Assembly (NCBI GenBank): GCA_902729315.2
Contig: LR746272.1
Span: forward strand, 10,782,327-10,846,326
Source: Spirodela intermedia
Taxonomy: Eukaryota; Streptophyta; Magnoliopsida; Alismatales; Araceae
DNA length: 64,000 nt
Direction: 5' to 3'
Part shown: piece by piece, positions 35,433 through 48,000 of the stretch
Position numbering within the stretch: position 1 is the first letter of the stretch
How the letters are laid out: every line of letters begins with the position of its first letter
Made by a program: the position numbers and the translations under genes
Notes under the pieces: model-generated
Seen by the model: only the letters and a program-made list of their open reading frames with translations
Databases searched by the model: none
Told to the model about the DNA's origin: nothing

Positions 35433-38400
35433 ATGACGGGTTCCTTCGTGGATCGGGCGACAAGCGATGCTCTGATTGGCCCGGATTGGGCGATGAACAT
35501 GGAGATCTGCGACATCCTCAATCGCGACCCCGGGTTTGGTCACGCTCTTAATTTCCATTAAATTGCAATTTCCCTTTTGGTTTTGTTCTCTGCTCGTTTC
35601 TAGATTTCGTCGTGTTTGCGATTTCGAATAATTTTTGTAGAGAAAATCTTCCTGGGACATTTTGATTGAGATCTCTGCCACTTTAACTGATCTTTTTTCT
35701 TTTGCGTTTCATTATTTGATCTCGATCTAAATGAATCTCATTTTGGAAACGATATTTACTACCATCTTTTTTAATACCACAAACAGTACGCTGAGGAATT
35801 TTCTAAGTGTAGGGAAGTGCCACTGGCATTTGTGGTGATAAAGGAGTATAAATATTTTAATAAGGTTATTTTTAAAAAAAATTGCACCCTTTTCTTTATA
35901 CTGACTGTTAAGAGGTTGTAGTCATATTTTTTCGAAGTATCAGAATGGTCCATCTCTTCATAGAGTTACACTTGAGGTAGGAAAATGATAGGTTTCACAA
36001 ATTTATCCTATTTATATATTAGAAAAAATGTTACACATGCCTAATGGCCAGGCATAGAACAGAAATATGATTCCTTTTGGCGAAAATTTTAATGGAAGTT
36101 GGGAAAGACACAAATGGAAATAAATTGAGAAATACATGGGAAAAATATTCCCGCTGTGCATTTTTGGTTCATTCAAATCTTCATCCTTCTGAGTCCTCAG
36201 TATCGATAACTGTTCTATTTCTTACTATTCTCAAGGTAGCAATGACACCAGGGAAATGCTCTGGATTATTGAAAGCGGATCAATTTAATGTTTGACTTCA
36301 GGCCTTTATTATACGAATATCTTTTGAGACTAAGAAAAATGGTTGATTTAAAAAAATATTTATACTTCAGAAGCTCATCTTCAATGCGTCCAATTATTAC
36401 AACAACAAGAAGAAAATATTTTGCTTGCGCTATGGTGATTTTGTATGCATCTAAATCTTGCAGAATAGTTGAATATGCTGTATTAATTATTAACCATCAT
36501 AATTTACTCTCTTAATGTAAATTTGAAAACATGTTGAGAAAAGGTTAAGAATCATGATACACAGTCATTTCCTATGGTTTTAGGTTCGTCTTCTGTAAAA
36601 TCCATGTTAAGACAGCAACGTGTTGTATGATGGATTTTTTTGCTCGCATCTAGCTGCTTATAAATTGCTTTTAATTATCAAGTGTTTTCTGTGACTGGTA
36701 GTTTCGACCACTCAGATACGCAAGTATACTTGCTTGTCAACCTTGTATGGGACCTTGGCATCACCACTGTAGGATGTTCCTATCTGGAGTAGGATTGGCT
36801 AAACAATGGGGATGAAATTTTCCATGGAATTATCGTTTAAAAGCCAATTATGGAATACAAGCGAACTTCCAATGTATTCCATAGATTGTTTAATCCTGTA
36901 GCGATACTTCATTATTTGGTTATTTTGAAAGTAACAAACAGATCACAGTTACATGCCATAAACTTCTTATAAGTCTATTTACCCTCTTGCAAGTCCTTTG
37001 TCTTCGGCTTTTGCTTGCTGATGTTTAATTTAAATTTTTCAGGCAAGCGAAGGACGTTGTGAAAGGCATTAAAAAACGCATTGGCAGTAAGAATCCGAAG
37101 GTTCAGCTTCTTGCTTTAACTGTAAGTGCCACAAATTGCTGTATGAGAATTTAACCAACCTTTATGCGCTTATTCATCTTTATATTGTCATCACTGTTTT
37201 CCTCTTAGATTTGAAGAGTCTCCTGTCTCATACCACCAGGAAAAGGAATCCAAAGCCTTGTTTCTGATACGGAATTGGTCATGATTAATGAAATATTTAT
37301 ATTCTATTAGTGAATTACATATCGTATCAGGGTGAATTGGGTGGAAACCAAATTGTATTTATCAAGCTAACTCGTAATAGAGTAGTAGAGGTAGGGCTGT
37401 CAGAATGACGGTTTCTACCGGATTACCAGAAAGGGAAGAGAGAAAAGAGAAATAATGTGGGGATGGGCTCTGAGAGGATCCCCTGTCTCTCTTAGTCTGG
37501 GCCTCGTGTCCCTTATTCTGTTCCTCGGGGCACCTTATTCTGGATCGTTCCCTGATGAGGCATGCCATTCTAAAATTTATGGAAGTTACAATGTCCGACT
37601 TTTATCATGTGTGAGGTGCTACCAATGGCCTTGATGTCTGCAGTGATCTAAACCAATTTCTGAATTACCTTGCCTGTTTAGGTGCTATAAAACACTAGCT
37701 TATTTGTGTCTAAGCAATCATGTTGTTGTTTTCCATCGTTTTCTTAATACGAGCATTTAAAAGAAGAATTGATGATTGATGCTGCTTATTTATTTGTTAT
37801 TCTATTTCCATTCTTCAGCTGCTTGAGACAGTGATAAAGAACTGTGGAGACATAGTCCATATGCATGTTGCGGAGAAAGATATCTTGCATGAGATGGTGA
37901 AGATTGTGAAAAAGAAGGTTCTCATGTCCTTCTCATGTCCTTCTCAGATGTCGAAACCATCAAACCTCTCTTCAATCTCCTAAAGATGTTTTCCATCATC
38001 TCGCTCTTATTGTTGTGTTTGCAGCCCGATTTTCGTGTCAAAGAGAAAATACTTGTTCTAATCGACACGTGGCAAGAAGCGTTTGGTGGGCCTAGGGCAA
38101 GATATCCCCAGTATTATGCTGCATACCAAGAATTATTGGTAGGCATCAGGATTCTGCTATAAAGATATTCTATATTTAATGATCTATGGACAGAGTTCCA
38201 TTGATGTGTATGAGTAAATTCAACTCTCCAATGCTGTGTAGTGTACTTTGCTTTACTAACTTTTGGGTACCGTAATTATTTTTCTGGAATATTTGAAGAA
38301 TCTTGGAATGGATGCAAGGACGTTAACATTTTTGCTGTCCCCACTTATGAGGCTTATATTTTCATATTCATCTCATAAGTCTTTATAATTCAGAATTGAT

Positions 38401-41400
38401 ATCAACCCTACTATCTATTACATTTCTTTCAAATTGAGCTTTTCCTCTGATTTCATGCCCATCGTAAGATTATCTTTTCTGAATAATATTTACGCAAATG
38501 TTTCCTTTGGTAAAAATATCTTAACTCCTGGCATTCTACCATCTATTTTTATTTTTTAGAGCTTTTATGATCGTGCTTCTGACAGCTTAGTTGGTTCTCT
38601 TATTGATATGTTGCATCTTTTACAAATCTGCCATCAAGTGCGCTGTGTGATGTTTATGAGGCCCACCTGTGATGATGCGACCCTATAGGTTGGCAATTGT
38701 CCACTATATGTTTTCTCTTTTACAAATCTGCTGCCAAGAGCTCTCTATGAATGAATATGAGGCCAGTCTAAAATCTGCCAATTTCAGTCCTTTGTTTTGC
38801 ATCATGTACTAGTTTGATATACGACGTGATGCCTGGCACTTTTATTCCCTGTTGTCCTTTCCACAATCCATATCAATCATTTCTTATCGTTTGTCTCTGT
38901 TCGTCTCTCCACTGTCCTCTGTTAGTCATCTGTCCCTGTGCAATTCCTCGCTCTAGACTGTCATTTAATCATTCATGTTCTATTTTCCATTCGGTGTCTA
39001 TAGAGCTTAATGGCACACTGTGTAGGAGTTTGTCTGTGAGGTCATAGCTGACCAGAAATTATTGCTTAAATCCCTGGAATTTTATTTATAATCCCCTGTG
39101 CTGACCATATTGATTAATATACCTCCGGTTATTAACGTTTGGTCTCATGGATGAATATTTCGATAAGTTTAATGTTTTGATTATCTTTTACTGTGTGGAC
39201 GGGCCTTCTGTCATATCTGAGATCCAGCTATAAACCTGCTAATTTATGAATTTAGTGTTTTTTCATGACATGTATGAATCAGCAGATCCTTTGTTGTCCT
39301 TTGTTCTGATGTTATTTTTTCACAAATGATTATAGTTGGAAAGCAAATACTTAATTACCTTTGTCTTAATCGTTCTTCTTTTGTTGTCAGCGTATTGGAG
39401 CAGTTTTTCCTCAGAGACCTGAGAGGTCTGCACCCATATTTACTCCTCCCCAGACACAGCCCTTGACATCTTATCCTGCATCTTTACGTGGTCCTGATTA
39501 TCAACAAGAGACTGATATTTCTGCTCCTCCAGATCTTCCTATGCTGAGGTATATTATGCATCTTCAAAAAAAAAAATTCTAAGGAATGAAGTCGGTATTC
39601 CTATTAGATATATTTCATGTCAGAATTATAGGCACTAATTTTTTCATCTTTTTTGTTCGTTTACCACTGCTCATGTGATGATGATTTACCAAGTTTCGCT
39701 GAAAGTGAAAGCATAGAATATGCCATTAGTATATAAATGATTCATATTCGCCAAATTATCTGCTTCCGTTGATTGATTATTTTTTCTTTTTAATGTGCTC
39801 TGGTTTTATATGTTAATATCAGATTTGAAACTTAAGATTTCAGTGTTATCAAACACCTTCTCAATGTCTAGACCAGCCATTAGTTTTTCCTCCTAATTTG
39901 TGGGCATTGTGCTTTATGAACCTGAAAATTAAGGAAGGAACTCGCGAGTGTACCAGTAGATTTTTCTGCCAATTAAGAATCAACTGCCTTTACCTTGAAA
40001 AGCATGTGAGAGCACTAAGGGAAATGATACTCTTCAATAGTAAAGTGATTGATCACATTCTAATCCATGGAAATGGCGAAAATTTATTAGCATTCTGTAG
40101 ATACTCATGTATCCAAACAGCTTGATCCCATTTTCTCAATTTATTATTGTACTCTTCTTACGATTTCAACAGCAGAAAATGATATTTTTTATCACATCAG
40201 GAGACGTGGGGCTTCTTAGGGATTAGTAAAAGCCAATTCGGGTCTATATACGTTCTAGAATCTGTATGCTCCGGGATATAAATACCGTCTCATATGTTTA
40301 TTTGCTTGTCATTCGGAATTTAATCATATTTTCTTTCTTCAGCATGACAGAAATACAGAATGCACGTGATCTCATGGAAGTTTTTTCAGAAATGCTTAGT
40401 GCATTGGATCCTGGGAACAAGGAGGTATCTTTATCAGATCTCTTTTCTTTTCTTTTTGAAACAAGCACATCTTCCCTTGTGGGGTTTTTCTCTAGATAAC
40501 GTGGTGATAAGGATCTCGGATTCGGGATCTGCTTTTGATACGTTACTCTGCACAACTCCGTCAAAGAATTTTAATCCTGTTACGTACATTTATTTATTTT
40601 TTGAATCGCCCTCTATTTTGTTTAGTTAGACGACCTTTGTCACTGTCTTTCTGGCTATACCCAATTGGTACTTGTTACTGACGTGCTTTTTTGTATGGTT
40701 TTGCTGTAATTCCTGACACTTGGATATTCTGATTTGCAGGGACTCAAACAGGAGGTCATTGTTGATCTTGTCGGGCAGTGCCGTTCATACAAGCAGCGAG
40801 TGGTCCATCTTGTGAACACAACTTCGTAAGGCTTATTGGGATTACTCTTTATGACAAGGAATCCTTGAGTCCTTTTTATGGCATAGTAGGAACCTTTCTT
40901 TCGAAGGGGCTGAACATGCTTTGCGAGAAAGCCTAAGCGACCCCTTTAAGCTTACTCGGCTCGTTTTTTATAATGGCCTTACTTTCATCCCTATATATTT
41001 GCTCTTCAAATATTATCCGCTTCATTCTCTCTTTGTACCGATTCTGATTCCCTGCACTTTTCTTTTTTTGACAAGCTCAAACTTTAGCATTCTTGACTTG
41101 CATGCCGTAATGACATCAATGGTTATTATGCTTATATTCTAATGCTTGGGTTTAAAAACTTGGTAATTCACTGCTTCGAATGCCTTTCTGTGTAGGCATT
41201 GCCCCCCTTCTTGAATGGTTTTGACCGTAGCCTTTTGTTGAATTTGAAAATAAATCTTGAATGGTTTTGTCCCCCGTTCTTCAACACCCATAGTGTTGAA
41301 GATTACAGCACACCATTAGCTGAGAATTCATTGGCCATCGTTCCATAGTTCCATATCATTATTCTCACTCTTTGCTGCCAACGCCACAAACTTACCCACT

Positions 41401-43942
41401 ATCATTTGGCGATTCATGCATTCTTTATTCCCCAAAATCCAGTGTTGCATTACATGCACAGTATAACCTCATTTTGTTTGTAAATGCTGTTGAATCGGAG
41501 GCGATTTTCCTATGGGTGTTGATGTTTCGTTTTAACTTGATCGGTTATGGTTGCAATTGCCAGGGATGAGGAACTCCTCAATCTAGGACTTTCACTCAAC
41601 GATGATTTGCAGCGTGTACTTGCCAAGCACGATGCGATTGCTGCGGGAATTGCTGTTCGGGTGGATAAACCAAAACCTAGCCAGGCCCTCGTTGAAGTTG
41701 GAGATAATCAAACTACTACTCAGCCAGGCCAGAGGTAATTCATCTCATAACATCTCCTGTCAGTTATAGTTTGGAAAAAAAGAAAATATTCCGTGGATTA
41801 AACAAGAAGAGAGCACTGTCACCCTGTATTCAACATACATTTCAGTCCTGGCATCAAATGTTGAATTCACTACTGAATTATCATGCCAAAAAATGATTTC
41901 TTCGTTGGATTTTATCTCTGAGAAGAAGAAAACCCGGGGTTCCTTTTTTTTAGTTTCAAGGATTGAAGATGTTGTGTTGGTGGCTATATTGAATGAAATA
42001 AATCTCTGTATATTTTTTTCTCATGCAGATCTACTGGAGGTGCTAGCACCAGTAACGAACCTCTGCTTCAGCAGTTATCACTTCCCGCTCCACCATCATC
42101 CAACGGCACAGCTACTCCAGCTGCTCGAGTTGATCCTCACATGGACCTTCTAAGTGGTGACAGTTACAACACACCGGCAGCTGAGAATCCACTGGCCCTT
42201 GTTCCAGTCAGCACGACTCCAGCTAGCTCCATCTCTGATCAGAACATTCTGGCTCTTTCAGATATGTTTGCCGCAAGTACTAACTCGAGTAGCAACCAAA
42301 ATGGTTCTCTAGATTCTCACTCGTTACAGCAATTACAACAGACTTACGCCCCTGCACCCGAGTTCCAGCCACAGCAGCAGCTGACACTAGTGCCATCTCC
42401 ATCTCCACCCCAACAGCCCCCCTATTATTCCAATGGAGATCCGGCAAACATGAATTTTCCTCGGTACGAACAGAAGCCCCATATCCCTGGAGCTCAGCTG
42501 AACAATTTGAACGCTTCATGGAATGTCCAGTCCGCGCAGAACTTCAATCCCAATCAGCAGGAGCTTGCTTACGGTAACATTACGATAACTGTTCTGCTCT
42601 ACTCTACTAGTTTATCATGTCAGTGCCCTTAAATGTGTTCTCGTTCTGTATTTCCTGGATGGGTAGATGGTAGACTCTTCTTTCTAATCTTTAAAATGTT
42701 TTCCCTTATATAGAATTGCGGTCTTGTTCTTTGATTTGTTTTAGAGATGATCTCCTTTCAACGTATCCAGAAATTAACTTTCTTTATGTTCCCCTCATTG
42801 CACATAACTTCAACATCCATCCACAATATTTGTTTCACAAGTTTCAGCCATGAGAGATTACATGGATCTATGATGAGGAAGGACGTTGGCTGGCCCAGCG
42901 TTCTGGGCCACCCACCTCCATCCTCTTTCATGCAGGAAACCAGTCAATTGCTGGTTCTTGTCTTTGAATCAGTTTGCCACGAGTGAAGCTATAATATTTT
43001 CTTTTTAGTTCACGTTTCTCTTGACTTTTCATAAAATAGAATCCATGTGAGTGCAACATTCTAGAGCGTTTTCCATCTCTGGCGGGGGCCATGTAAGTTG
43101 CCCATCGTACCGCTGATCGTTGTCCCCTCGAGAACAGCTTTTCTGTGAACTGAGATACCCCTACTTGTGCAATGATCTGCAATTTCAATCCATGTTCAAT
43201 AGTGGAAATTATTACTAAATTTCTGCCATAATTTCTTTCCTTCATTATTTCGTTTCTGGATCTTGTCGAATGTTGTGAATCCCACTGAGTGATGCAGTCT
43301 TTAAATGATGCAGGATCAAATGATCAACATGGAGCTCTTCCTCCCCCGCCCTGGGAAGCTCAGCCAGCACAAAACGGCCAACCCCTGCCTTCACAACCCC
43401 AGCCGCCGGCCCCGGGCTTCCAGACGGGTCACCCTCAGGCAATGCAGCCCACCATGAGCCCCCCGCAGATGCCGATGCAGATGCAGATGCCGATGCCGAT
43501 GCCGATGCCGATGCCGATGCAGATGCCAATGCCGATGCCGATGCAGAGTGGGCAGCAGCAGCCGAGCTTCTATGCCGGCCCGATGCCGGCAGTGCAGCCC
43601 TCGCCCATGCAGCAATTCCAGGTGGCCATGCAGGCCGCCGCCCACCACCCAGGCGGCTATGGGTACGCCCCGCCGCCCGAAATGCAGTACTATGATCCGA
43701 GGATGGCCTACGCCGCCTACGGGAACCCCAGCGAGATGGCCGGCAGGATGTACGGGCTCTCCATGCACGACCCCGGCGGCCAGATGAACCCGGGCGCCGC
43801 CTATCAGACGCCCTCGCCGTCACTCTCACTCCAGCAGCCGAGCAGGCCGGCCAGGCCAGAGGACAAGCTCTTCGGTGACCTTGTCAGCATGGCCAAGTCG
43901 AAGCAGAACAAGCCCGCTGCAAGTGAAGTAGGGAGCGCGTAA
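35433..43942 (+). CDS. TOL9: TOM1-like (TOL) VHS-GAT ubiquitin-binding sorting protein
   Basis: Ten exons: 35433-35533, 37043-37121, 37819-37917, 38025-38138, 39391-39548, 40343-40424, 40740-40825, 41564-41734, 42029-42573 and 43314-43942, all in frame, for 687 residues. TOL proteins act like an ESCRT-0: they bind ubiquitinated plasma-membrane cargo and pass it to ESCRT-I for vacuolar degradation. The VHS domain (1-131) contains [59 protein letters not shown] and [20 protein letters not shown]. The GAT domain (about 185-275) contains [39 protein letters not shown] and [17 protein letters not shown]. The long Pro/Gln-rich tail has a Met-Pro-Gln repeat in the last exon and ends [17 protein letters not shown]. 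Intron 1 is 1.5 kb. Length and tail suggest the TOL9/TOL6 type; the exact orthologue is inferred. Confidence 0.94.
43465..43551 (+). repeat. Coding hexanucleotide repeat, Met-Pro/Met-Gln tract of TOL
   Basis: Near-perfect repeats of ATGCCG with ATGCAG interruptions encode a run of alternating Met-Pro and Met-Gln dipeptides in the disordered tail. The repeat keeps the frame, so changes in unit number add or remove dipeptides without a frameshift. Confidence 0.9.
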
Positions 43943-45021
43943 AGCCACCTCGGCTCACCGCCGCTTTCCCCGGGCCTTCATGATTTCATTTAGGTTTCTT
44001 TTTTTCTTTTCTTTTTTCCTTGGAAGGGGGCGGGGGGGTTCTGCTGTCTTCTTCGCCTTGCATCGCGTTCTTCTCTACCGAAGATATTGACGCGGTTTAT
44101 CTGTTGATTCCGTCCTTGTACAGCCTTCCCTAGATGGGAAGGGCGCGAGAAGAGTTGTTTGGCCGTGGACTTCATATCGAGACACATTCTTATTGTCTTA
44201 TACAGATTTATGCCTTGATCCAATGTGATCCCCCCCACCCCCCCTAAACGAGCCAACGCCGTGATCCTACGTGGCGTCTTAGTTATTTACTCAAGGCCTT
44301 GCAGCACATGGGGAAGGCTAATAAGTGGCAAGCCATAAACTGTTTATGTGAAACAACGTAGTGGTGTTTCAACACATCTGAGCCGCTCCCAGATGAGCTT
44401 ATTCTGTCACTAATAGCTTGTGATGCATGCCAGAGATTTATTATTATCATTATTATTCCACGAGGCTGTGCAAGCTCTGTAAAAGAGCACCCTTGCCGGT
44501 TCGAAGACCTAGAATCCCTGGTCGAGTGTGGATAACAAGGAAACCCTAACCTTGACAATGAACTAAATCACTTGAGCCTTTGCCACAGGGGATTGAAGAC
44601 CAAGTGAACCCAAAAGTAAGCATTGAGAAATAAAAACCCCTAGCGAAAAACCTGTTTAGCAATCATCATCAATCGAGCGTTCACCGGTGTTTTACTGCAA
44701 GGGAGAGATTATTTGTACTATTATTTGGCTGTTACATGTGTGGCAGGCCTGGGCCAGTGATGCAGGGTAGACAGAAACATGTACTTCCTGGAATTGAAGG
44801 CATGTGCATGGAAATATCGACAGCAAGACTCCTGCTGTAGGAGTATAAATAAATACATCATTAAATTATGTTATAACAATTAGATGAGTAGCATTGAAGA
44901 CAACCGGGTTGGCCCACCTTGGGACCAGCAATTACTCTCAGCAGCTCATTGAGCATCTAAAGCATCGACCTCTGTGTGGATCGCAGAAGCCTGCTGTAGA
45001 AGCGTCCACATACTTTTATCT
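43943..45021. other. Convergent TOL/TCX 3' flanks
   Basis: 1.08 kb between two stop codons that face each other, so it holds both 3' UTRs. It contains T-rich and G-rich short tracts near 44000-44040 and C-rich tracts near 44230-44245. No gene or RNA was recognised. Confidence 0.5.
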
Positions 45022-48000
45022 CTACAGTTCTACCTTTTCAATCTTCAGCTGGAGTTCACCATTGTCTACACCTGGTGGCCCGGCCTTTGGTGGCTTGCAG
45101 CTACTGAAAGGGACGGCACCGAAAATTGCATTCTGAATCACACCTGACGAGCTGGGAATCGAAGATCTTGGAATCCCACTGGTAACGGCTTCCTGAAGGT
45201 TTGATGAATCTGATTTTGTGGCCATGGAAGAGTACTTAGCTTCTGAAAAACAAAAACCGGATTACTTCAGTTTACAGAGGTATTTACAGATCCTGATGAA
45301 AGCGCACTTGACAGTGCTCAAATTCCCGGCATCTGGAAAGATTGATGATCATTATATATCATAAAATAACTTTTCACACTCGATCAAGGTGAGCCATTGA
45401 TCTGCCATAAGAATGTATCTCAAAAGGATACTGTTCCTCTTTTATCAAGAAGATTTTAGGTGAGATTTGCAAAAAGAAATCAGTTAACGTTTAAAGAATA
45501 GTATGAAAACAATAGAGCAATCATATTTATAGTTCAATGAAAGATTTCTATAAATTAACATGGTTTTCAGCCCACCAGCCTTCTCAAAGGAAATTCAAAT
45601 GGACTTACGACAGATTAGTTCCCTAAAAACCTTCAAGTTCTATATAATTTCGGCATATGGAGTTTATTGGAATTGTTACCTTTTATCTTTCCATATGTGA
45701 TAAGATTTCGGAGACAGTCCCGGAACTCTGTCAAGATACATCTTTCCTGCTCAATATAGATCTCTGGCATAGATTGACCAGATGGAAACCTTGAAGATGC
45801 GCCCGCATTATGAGAAGACGAAGCCATGAACATTGAATCCTGTTCATCACACATCAGTGCCAGTGTCCCAGGGGACATAGGCCTTCCTCCACCCTGAACC
45901 TCAGGACCATCTTGTTCAGATTCTGTGGCCATGATGTCTGCCCTTCCGCCATTCAGATGCTCATTACCTGACCTTATCTGACCATAGGGTTCCTTCTGGT
46001 GCTCATCCCTGTTTTGGGCTAGGGAAGCACTAGTGGTTGATGTGCGATCCTCACTTTCTGCAGCTTTCTCCTCTTCGTCCTTCTTCACTGCAAGTTTTAG
46101 GACCGTTAATACTGTACAGAAAAAGACAAACGGCACATTCCTGACAGTTTACTAAGTATGTGGCTACGTTTCATGGCGAAGTTGTTCGGTAGAGAAGCTT
46201 AACTAGAATCATTCGGTATATTACAATGATGATACGATGGTTAATGGGGAAATTTTCAGATGAGGGAATCAAAAGATGTCTTGAGTAAGAATTATATTTT
46301 TAATGCATCCATTCCAATTTAGAAATCTTAGTTGCAAGATTCTCCGGATATCAGAAAGAATTATACTCTTTGATAAGAGAAAATTGAACCAAATCATTAA
46401 GAGCTTAAAATGGGAGAAGTCTACGCAGAGGAAGAGGAGAAATATTAAATGACAAGAAAGTAAGATAAATTAGCATCCGTCCCTTAGGATTCTTAACCTA
46501 AAGGCTAAAAGATGTATAATTAAGTACGGTATGATGAATATATAACAAAAGAAAGTCAATTCAGGAGAGCAAATCGAAAGCCATAGGAATGTTTAAATAA
46601 AGATGTCCGGCCAACAAAAATACCGACATAAATAGAGACTAACTCATATCAGATAGTGAAATCTCAGAGTTAACAAGGTAACTGTATGAAACCCATAGCG
46701 GAATGAGAATTTTCGTCATTTTTGTGAAATATCATTACATGTCCAACTAACCCCCATCAGCCCATTTCAATTCTATCGACTGCAAGCCACTTGCACTAGC
46801 TTTATTATTTGTCAAAAGTCAAAAAAAACCACTAGAACAAAAGGAAACATCGATATAGATGGCTTCTACTCAAGCAGCGTTAGAATAGTCTCGTTCTGGT
46901 TCATAGAAAATAAAATGTGATAATAAAAATGATCCCACACCACTCATCGCCAATTGATTTCAAATTAGATTGTCCCATATCTCTAACACCGATTACATGT
47001 CTGTCTAAGTTTAGACAATTAGATTGTCCACGAGCTCTGACACAGTTACAACAATCCCAACTCAAATCAAATTAATTCGCGTAAACCCATTAAGTAATAA
47101 ATTTTCAAGGATCCCTAATAATGTCAATTTTACCTGCTAAAGCTCTGGCAGCTTCTCCTGAGACAACCACCAGAAGTTTGCAAAGCTCCTTAACATCCTC
47201 TGGTTGTATTATATCCGCTAGAAGAGGCCTTCATATTGGGAAAGACAAATTAAAGGTCAAATTAAAAGATTTCAAATGACTATACGCACTTCCACAAGAA
47301 AATTATCAGCAACAAAATAATATGCGCCGAATGTAGGATAGGATGACTACCTGTATGTTACCTTCGTAGAACCTGTTCCTGCAGGATTAACAGCACGTCC
47401 AGGCATGAAACCCAGGGAAGAAGGGGATGGGTTCTTCAACGTGTTCACCTAATAAATTTAGGAATCTAGCTCAGCACATCCTTTTCATGGTCTAGATGTC
47501 TCAGATGAGGGCATGCATAAAATATCAACTAAAATGTTACACTTGTGAACAAAAGAAATTGGTAATGGATAGATGAAAACGGTCTGTAACTTTCTCACAC
47601 TTAAATATCACACTTTTTTATATAACTGGCATAATTCACATGCAGCACGGACGTCCAATGAGAAAAAATAAAGTACCTGTGGAAACTGTGCAAGCTTTTG
47701 AACGGATGGATCCTTGAGCCCTGGGCCAAACAGGGTTTCTTGGTTTTTTCTCTTTTTCGATGCTGGAGAAGAACCATACCCAGAAGATCCTATAGCGCCA
47801 GTGATGGCAGCATTAGCTGCCTGTTGGGCGTAAGCAATGTTTCTACCGTGATCTCCATGGAAAAGAGCCCGCCTCTCATCACTTCCCTCAAAGTTCTTGC
47901 AGTCACAACATTTACAATTTTCAGAGCAGAGAATGTTCGCCTGGAAGCACTCACAATATTTCTTTAGACACCCTGACTTCTTGCAATTGCATCCTTTGTT

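Noticed and set aside
35087-35551. 154-residue plus-strand frame overlapping TOL exon 1
   Set aside because: No ATG at its start, different frame from TOL, no family similarity; most likely GC-rich 5' leader.
44471-44530. Possible tRNA-like GGTTCGAAGACC box
   Set aside because: B-box match is imperfect and no cloverleaf could be folded by eye.
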